Shown here: in pieces, positions 57,171-64,000 of the stretch
How positions within the stretch are numbered: position 1 is the first letter of the stretch
How the letters are laid out: each line of letters opens with the position of its first letter
Program-made: the position numbers and the translations under genes
Origin: Prostheceraeus crozeri
Lineage: Eukaryota; Platyhelminthes; Polycladida; Euryleptidae
Length of the DNA: 64,000 nucleotides
Assembly: GCA_907163375.1 (NCBI GenBank)
Contig: CAJQUW010008619.1
Span: forward strand, 62,001-126,000
Direction: 5' to 3'
Notes under the pieces: model-generated
Seen by the model: the letters and a program-made list of their open reading frames with translations, nothing else
Database searches by the model: none
What the model was told of the DNA's origin: nothing

Positions 57171-57331
57171 ATGATGATGATGAATGGTTTAACGCCACTA
57201 CTCCCCATACTGGGGGCCTACATAGTCACACTTTCATCTGGAGCGCTGTGATCTTTTAGTTCGAATGCCCTTCCTGACAACTTCCAATGACACTTTCGGG
57301 ACAAGCACTTAACCACTGTGCCACGGAGAAT
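57171..57331 (-). repeat. Family S SINE with internal deletion
   Basis: On the minus strand: CTCCGTGGCACAGTGGTTAA then GTGCTTGTCCCGAAAGTG, where the tRNA-like 3' half is missing. Then GTCATTGGAAGTTGTCAGGA, GATCACAGCGCTCCAGATGA, AAGTGTGACTATG, CCCCAGTATGGGGAGTAGTG and GCGTTAAACCATTCATCATC. The 3' end is the best preserved of all six copies. Confidence 0.85.
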
Positions 57332-59251
57332 ACTGTGCAGAGCAAATGTCCACAAGGCATGTGATCAGGTTTTAATTTACACTTCGTATGTATTAAAAGA
57401 TGGTAGCCTACATTCCACTAATCTCCAGGACAAACAGCTTGATCCCATTGACTCTTGGTTTTGAGTTTTAGTCATTAGATCATCTGCACTGAATGTGCGC
57501 ATCACTGCAAGCCTGCAACTGTTGTTTCACAAAACTGTTAATGGAAGATGGAAATTATAAATGAAGAAAATAAATGATATGACAGGGGTTTATCGCATGC
57601 ACCAAACAATTGGGAACAAATGGAAATTAATTTACAATTGGATAGTTTTTCCCAATAAAATCGCAAATACTTCTTTACCAAATGATTTTTCCAATCTACA
57701 TTTCAACTGATATTTTGAAGAACTTCTAAGAAACTTGCATGTAATAAGTTTGTACTAAGAAAGTTGTATGTAATAAACATGCTTTTTGCGTAATATGGCT
57801 GTAGTAAGCGCAAGACAGCAATGTATCTTGGAATGATGGGATTTTCTATGATTTAGGTGAAAGATGGATTAGAAATATATTTCGTGTGCATTCATAACAT
57901 TATTGTACTCTTTGGTCGAAACTGCTGCAATTACGCATAATATTGTTAATTCTGATTTATGAAGGCAATGATTTATAACATTTTAAGGCACTTCCGCGTC
58001 CTCAACTGACCTATACTATCCCTCAAAAATCCGAGCTTATGTTGTATTACCTTTATTAACTATTAAATGATTCGTATTTTCTGAACAATACATCAAGCAA
58101 TTATAAAAATATTTATTTGCAAGATAAATGTGCAAGAAAGATCCTTGCATGTGATAGACTTCAAATATTGTAGCTACATGATATATATACGTGTATATCA
58201 GCAATGGCATATCTATGTCATTGACAATTTCCTCCATGGTACGTACTTAGAAAATGAACTTAAAACACGCCTATACCTAACGCCAGGTGTTTGATTGCAT
58301 GACAAGAAATTCAGTGAACAATGAATGATGGAAATCCATTGATACTTATACAATGGGTAACAATTCACTGTAAAAACGAGGAAAGCTGAGAAGAATTCCT
58401 GCTATGGAATAGTGACTGAATGTCAATATCACTAATCTTTAATTTTCTGTCGGTAAAGAAAATGCGATCTTACGTGAAGCAACAAAATGTCATATACTTC
58501 CTCGCAGGGGGTGTTTGACCACGAAATTCTCCTGTCATATACTGACAAGATTTATCAATTTGTCGTTAGATAAGATAATCACCGTTCATATGCAATGGCA
58601 GAGTCGGTCTCTATTGTAAATTATAATTATTACCAATTTAACTTACTTGCTAAAAAGGGCCCTTAATCCAAACCACATATAGTTTAACGTGATTATGTAT
58701 TTTGAAGGGTCAGAATGTATATTAGTTCAGCACGTTACGCACTTGAACCACTTGCAGCACTTGTGAACCTGTGAGCTCAAATTCCCTGGATATGAGATCA
58801 GCTGACACGATCGTCACATCACGGACCGTCTATTGTTCATCAAACGTGAAAGGAATGTCCGCTCAATTCCCACTAAATTCAACAGGAAACATGCTGGACC
58901 GCAGAGTAATTGTGCTTCTTTCAAGGGAATTCAATTAAATTCCTAATGAACCTGAGAGAGTAAAAAAAAGGGGCTCATTTTCATCTTTCTGAAACTTGCT
59001 ATGATATTTGCGGTATTGCAGGTTCATATTTTAGCATACCTGATATGTTGACCAAGAAAGGAATAGCGGACGACTTGTTTCAATCACAGAAAGACCATAG
59101 TCTGAGGGAGCTTGCCAGAGTCAATGACAAGGTCCATCTCCAGGATCAGCGTGCGAACTAATATAGGCAAGAGGAGAAACCTATTTTTAGAAAGAACACT
59201 TTTCTTTCCAATCCAGCAGGCGAATGCCAAGTTTCCCAAGGTCATGGGTGG
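57332..59251. other. No supported gene
   Basis: Minus-strand frames at 58037-58237 and 59084-59290 are unrecognised. AT-rich otherwise. Confidence 0.3.
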
Positions 59252-59420
59252 TAGGTCTTCAAGTGAGAGCGTTGGCATCTTCCTATGCACAGGCGACTAC
59301 TCCTACAATGGTAGGTTCAACTGGTAGGTCCGAATCCTACCAGCCGCACATCTTTTGCAAGGCAATTAGATCCATCGTTTATTTAATTTCATTGTTGTTG
59401 ATTGCATTCACGACATGGTT
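59252..59420 (+). repeat. 65-bp unit fused to a SINE 3' part
   Basis: GTCTTCAAGTGAGAGCGTTG then GCATCTTCCTATGCACAGGC is one unit of the tandem repeat found at 59694-59870. It runs directly into GGTAGGTCCGAATCCTACCA then GCCGCACATCTTTTGC, the B box and body of the tRNA-like SINE. The junction indicates the two repeats moved or duplicated together. Confidence 0.65.
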
Positions 59421-59556
59421 TAAGATGCTTTGGTGGACAATCGATCCCCGCTACTTGTCCGAATGTCAGCGGTCACAACTGTGAGGAGCTATTTATTCAT
59501 TGATCATAATTGCTATGGTGAGGGTTTGATCCTGCCAATCGGCACATTCGCATAAG
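59421..59556. other. Spacer inside the SINE/tandem array
   Basis: Contains GCTATGGTGAGGGTTTGATC at about 59512, which faintly resembles the GCTATGGTTAGCAGG part of the 65-bp unit. Confidence 0.35.
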
Positions 59557-59690
59557 TGCCTCGTAGCTCAGTTGGTAGAGCACAGGTCTAGTTAACCTTG
59601 GTCGTAGGTTCGAATCCTACCAGCCGCACATCTTTTGCATGGCAATTTGATCTATCGTTCATTTAATTTCATTGTTGTTAAATGCTATGA
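59557..59690 (+). repeat. tRNA-Thr-derived SINE, best-preserved copy
   Basis: TGCCTCGTAGCTCAGTTGGT (A box) then AGAGC, anticodon arm CAGGT-CTAGTTA-ACCTT (anticodon AGT, Thr-like), T arm GTAGG-TTCGAAT-CCTAC (B box), then CAGCCGCACATCTTTTGCAT and GGCAATTTGATC. The acceptor stem has three mismatches, so it is not a working tRNA. The body after the tRNA part is shared with four other loci in this window. Confidence 0.75.
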
Positions 59691-59693
59691 TTA

Positions 59694-59870
59694 GTGAGTT
59701 TTCAAGTGAGAGTGATGGCATCTTCCCTTGCAGACGACTACTCTCACAATGCTATGGTTAGCAGGCCTTCAAGTGAGTGCGGTGGCATCTTCCTAGCAGG
59801 CGACCAGCCTCACCATGCTATGGTTCTTGAGTCTTCAAGTGGGAGCGGTGGAACTTCCCTGACATTTGCG
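59694..59870 (+). repeat. 65-67 bp tandem repeat, ~2.7 units
   Basis: TTCAAGTGAG-type starts at 59701, 59768 and 59833 give periods of 67 and 65. The shared core is GAGNGNGGTGGCATCTTCC followed by GCAGGCGAC and ACAATGCTATGGTT. One frame stays open across the array, but no protein is recognised. Confidence 0.75.
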
Positions 59871-60374
59871 CAAATGCAAACAGCAATTGATCGATCGTCA
59901 ATAAATGAGATTCGATGTATCTCAAATTAATTGACGCGTCCATTATATACGGCTGACTGTGTTTCTATCAAATTTAATGAGTTCACGAGAATTCTATACA
60001 ATACGCCACACAGACACGCTGTTTCAATAAATTAGCATACTCCAAAGCCAGTGAGAATCGACACAACACGAATTTCGCACTTCAATGTTGAAAACAAGAT
60101 TCAACGCTTATCATGCAGTCACCAAGTGTCCTACAGTGAACCTTCTTACTGACAACGCGAGGTCAGTGCTGTGAGAACCATCAAGAGCTACAGTCCTCAC
60201 ATGACCCATCGTCCTACATCCAATTTAAAAACAACACATTAAAATGACAATTGCTACTTCAATTGAAATATGATAAAATGCAACGCAGTCGCCTAGACAT
60301 CAGATTATATGACTGACCGACCATTAGATAGACCGCAGCATCTACATATGTGAAGGGTAGCTGAACCTCTAACC
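59871..60374. other. No supported gene
   Basis: Mixed-composition spacer with no recognisable element. Confidence 0.3.
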
Positions 60375-60680
60375 TTACAACAACAATGGTCGACCAGTAT
60401 TGACGGCATTATCAGTCAGTCGCAACAACAATCGTCTATCATCATCACACAGGGGGCACGAGCTAGCAGCATTCTCGTGACACAGATACACAACAAGTCT
60501 GTCGGTCGCACACCCACTCAGATATGAGGCCGGTCCAAGAGAAGCAGCGATGGACTTCAGACGATCATCAATCATCTTGCTTCGGTTAGAAAAACGTCAC
60601 AACAGAGACGTCCAATGAGGTCACTTACAACTGTCGCGTCGTTGTAGCTGTGTCACGTAACCATTGCATCATCGTCCACT
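60375..60680 (-). other. GC-richer block, candidate exon or promoter, unproven
   Basis: The composition is richer in G and C than its surroundings. On the minus strand an ATG frame (60575-60375, 66 codons, with CATDRLVVYLCHENAASSCP) is open. Further upstream, ATGATGCAATGGTTACGTGA continues to CGCGACAGTT followed by GTAAGT, a consensus donor. It could be the 5' end of a minus-strand gene, perhaps the aPKC gene, but no PB1 or other aPKC sequence is recognisable, so this is speculation. Confidence 0.25.
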
Positions 60681-63529
60681 CTAGAAGAAAGTTTGGTGGG
60701 AACCAAATAGACGTCTGGTCAGCAAGAACCAGAGAGCAATTGATGCCTTTCATAATCTGACTGAAGCTTCATTTCAACGGTCAGTGACAACACATTCACC
60801 GATGTTTGTAAATTCTACGATGTGGAGAGTGGCAAGGCATATAGATAACCTGATGTCTGCGATGCAGATAACATCGATGAAAAAATGACCGATTGCAGAT
60901 AGACGATACAACGAAAAACTTCCATTTACATGATTTACATTTATCATGAATTTGGAAAAGATATTCTTAATAAATAAATTATGTGATTCGAATCAAAGGT
61001 TAAACTTAATTGCTTCATTGAATGGTGACAAGCTAATCTATTCATTCCGATGTCATAACTAGTGGCAGTCGTTGGGTTGGAGGGCCACTAGCTGCATGAC
61101 GCCTCTTTCGTTTTACTCTTATTTTATGGTCCTATGATATCCTATGAGAAATGTCATGTTCTATGTACTTTGTAAAGCGGTGGCACTAAAACATATTGTA
61201 GATAAGTTTGTAATCATATGAACAAGTAGTTTAAGAGTTCTGAAACCGCAGATGATTAATGATCTGTATATCAGGCGCACGTGAATGCAACCTGTCAGAT
61301 AGCGTCATACGCAGCAAACAGTACATCAGTCTGAAATCGACAGTTTGAAATTTGACAGTTTTATGTCAAGAGGTCATCATATCGATGAAAATTCAGCGAT
61401 AAAGATGACAATCTAGCTTGTTTGTTTTACTGAAGATATCATTGTACAAAATGATGCTGCATGAACTCATACTGCTGCAAAAATAGGCCTCTGGCTACTT
61501 TCCTAGTATTCATTCTGTTATGCGACAAAATTGAGTTTAATAATAACCTTTGCGCTTCAAATCCTGGAAGTTTTCCAACTCAAGGAGCGCAAAGTATGAC
61601 AGAAATATGACATCTATTGAGGCTATTGTGGATTAACGCACAACTTGAATAGAAAATACATCAAGTGCAACCAATAAACGTTCGGCTATGAAGTTAACCC
61701 CATGCAGACAATCTCCGAAATTAATGTCGTTGGGTTACCAGAAAACATATTTATCAAGCCCGTGCAAGTAAGCCACCGACTCTGATAGTAATGTATAATA
61801 CTGAAGTATGCGAGTCACCTATGCGCTTGATATCGAAAAGATAAAGATTTAAATGCTATCATTCGGAACAATTATTATTGGAAATCTGAATAGATATATG
61901 TGTACTCATGGCACATTCATTGAAGTTTCTAATGCAAATATCGCGCAACATCGATAAAGCGCACGCTTCCATTAAAATACAAGGATTGTTCACTTTCTAT
62001 GCACACTAGTATAGACGCAGAATTAGATTGTTTAATCGTATCACTTTGCTAGAAGTGCAAGCTTATTCAAAACGATGGCACATGCAGGAACTTATTTAAG
62101 TGGGCAAAAAGAATTTTTAATGCCTTACAGAGATAGGAAAATAGTCGTGCGTCGCTTGCGGATTGCTCTAAATTCCTTCAAAATGCTCCGGTCGCCACGA
62201 TTCCTTCAGATTCGAAGAATTCAGATCATTGCGCAAAAGTTTTCTCGATAATGTTGGGCTCTGCGATTATTATTAAAAAAGTTAGCAGGCGCACGAAAAA
62301 ACGTTCACAAACTTCTCTGTAGAACTTGACATCGTCTGTGTCTCTTTGCTGTGTGATCCGGTTGATAACAGTCACTGAAACTTCACACAATTTGGAATGT
62401 TTAATGTTGAACTGGCTGCTCATTGTTCGATTGCTATGGTATTATGTCAGCAGATTGTGCCATTTCATTTGCGTTGCATGTTCCAATGTTTCCCTTCTAG
62501 TCAAACAGAAGAAGAAACGACCTGTTTAATTCTGTGAGTATAGCGGTTGATAGAATTCGAACATCTACGATTTTTCAATTTCTATGATCGTTCTTCTAAT
62601 ATCTCACAGGAATCCCAAAGCAGACAACAAAGTCTTTGGAAATATCAATCTTCGTTCGACCAATTATTACTGTCTTCTATGTATGGCTTGCAACAGCTAA
62701 AATCTCTTCAAATTATAAACTCTCTTAATCCAATACTAGTTCAATACTTTCCTGAGTGCAACTCCGCAAAGTTCCGACTTTTCAAACGCAACACACCATA
62801 TCATGATAGGCAAGGCTTCCTCGTCAACCACCAATATTTCAACGCCATCAGGCGAAGCTGCTATTGATATTTGAGCAACTAATAGAACAAACACGCTGTC
62901 GAATGAAATACGAAATACTAACATGACCTGAATGCTAACAAATAACATCAGAATTCATTTCAAGAGATTTCAAAAATAAACAATGAATATTCTGTCCAGA
63001 AAGAAGTAATGGTAGGAAAATAAATAAGAACGGAGAAGCAGTTCCGTTAATGTATTAATGAATAAATTTGCAGACTGAATCGCATCAATTCTGTGAAAAT
63101 ATACTACTGATGGCCTTTAAACAGTAGGTCGTTATGAAATAATAGGTGGTCGATTATGAAAAATACATGGACGTTTTGTTCTTTTTTAAATTTACATATC
63201 TGTTTAGACTATGTAAATAGAATTATCAAATATTGAGTTACATCCTCAGTTGAAAAATGGAAACAGACCATCCAAAGGAATCATCAACAAGCTAAGTTTA
63301 CATCTCTCAACATCGACACAACTCCCTATATAAAGTCGCAGCCATTCCCGCGTAAATTTGAGATTTGCAATTTAGACTCTACATTCTTTAGCAAATTAAT
63401 GTTACATTTGGATATATTCACTTGTGAAAATCAATTTAACCCTCTTTTCCTGTCTTGTAATAAAATGTTTGCTTCTTGATACGCTAAAATGAAATATATT
63501 TTGAAAATGTTTGCAAGTCAATAAGTAAT
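60681..63529. other. No supported gene
   Basis: Overlapping short frames (62226-62948) are unrecognised. No repeat or RNA could be supported. Confidence 0.3.
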
Positions 63530-64000
63530 CAGTATCGGGCGACATCTCCACGAGCTGTAATCACTGCTGAGATGCGATCATTCATACTCTGCATCGGTGA
63601 GTCAGTAAAAGATAGTGCATCAATAGCCATTCTACTAGGAGCCACTATTTCAGCTCGTTTATTGTTTTTGTGGGAGTGGGACAATCGATTTTCGTGCTTA
63701 GGAAATCCCAGACATGCGCTATGTGATTCAAATCAGGGCTGCGGGATGGCCTGATCGTAGTTCACGCTGTTCCTTGAATGACATGTTGCTGTACTCGCTG
63801 TGTGAGCTGGTGCATCGTCATCGTGAAAGAAGACATTACTTGATAATTCACTACACTCCATTAGACGGCTAAGCTGTTCAATATAGCGAGCACTATCTAT
63901 AGTCTTTTCCATGATGTCAGGTTCACAGTGCCAACCAAGCCATATGACATCCCAGATATTTGTTTCCCTCCTGATCGAATATCATTTTTTGTATTTCTTA
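63530..64000 (-). pseudogene. Tc1/mariner transposase, broken, cut by window edge
   Basis: The minus strand encodes the catalytic half of a Tc1/mariner-type DDE transposase, the enzyme that moves such elements at TA sites. From the right edge: IWDVIWLGWHCEPDIMEKTI, then ARYIEQLSRLMEC, then FFHDDDAPAHTAS (the FxQDNAPxHTA motif with the second catalytic D). In another frame PSRSPDLNHIAHVWDFL (the SPDLNPIEHVWD motif with the third acidic residue) and TKTINELK follow. The end is MNDRISAVITARGDVARY, the usual SMxxRxxAxIxAxGGxTxY tail. At least one frameshift and a stop after NELK show it is dead. The first catalytic D and the DNA-binding half lie beyond the window. Confidence 0.85.

Noticed and set aside
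59557-59629. Functional tRNA-Thr (AGT) gene
   Set aside because: The acceptor stem has three mismatches and the 3' body is shared with other SINE copies.

Overview
The window looks like intron and repeat DNA from a bilaterian invertebrate, probably marine. It is AT-rich and has no operons or dense coding. It carries tRNA-derived SINEs, several LINE clades, hAT and Tc1/mariner transposons, a short Helitron and many palindromic MITEs. I cannot name the species. Most long reading frames are transposon-derived or chance, and several begin at TTG or GTG rather than ATG.

The one clear host-gene piece is a 126-bp exon on the minus strand at 36883-37008. It has good AG and GT splice borders and encodes part of the C-lobe of an atypical protein kinase C (aPKC iota/zeta type). 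No other aPKC exon could be recognised, so the flanking DNA is probably large introns.

Layout. 0-10 kb: a 36-bp minisatellite (322-613), a 66-bp tandem repeat (3003-3144) and a decayed 1.6-kb hAT with an 8-bp target duplication (3447-5077). 10-20 kb: tRNA-like SINE pieces, a CR1/Jockey-like LINE (12.6-14.3 kb), the first copy of an ~830-bp unclassified repeat (14.7-15.6 kb; second copy at 29.0-29.8 kb), a LINE 3' end (16.4-17.1 kb) and a MITE. 20-30 kb: a 1.1-kb non-coding hAT with a perfect 8-bp target duplication, a small MITE, and a 2.5-kb hAT with a long transposase frame that sits inside a SINE. 30-41 kb: a second MITE of the 17.4-kb family, a near-perfect ~80-bp inverted repeat abutting a LINE tail, the aPKC exon, and a degenerate ~32-bp tandem array in its upstream intron. 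41-53 kb: a dense belt of foldback structures and a second RT-bearing LINE fragment. 53-64 kb: a Helitron-like element, SINEs, a reverse-transcriptase remnant, a mixed SINE/65-bp-unit array and, at the right edge, a broken Tc1/mariner transposase.

No retrovirus, LTR element, Polinton, CRISPR array, rRNA or clearly functional tRNA gene was found. The most unusual signals are the 42.8-43.4 kb foldback cluster, whose two hairpins share a CGAG-GAA-CGAG core with a compensatory stem change, and the many long palindromes between 42 and 53 kb.
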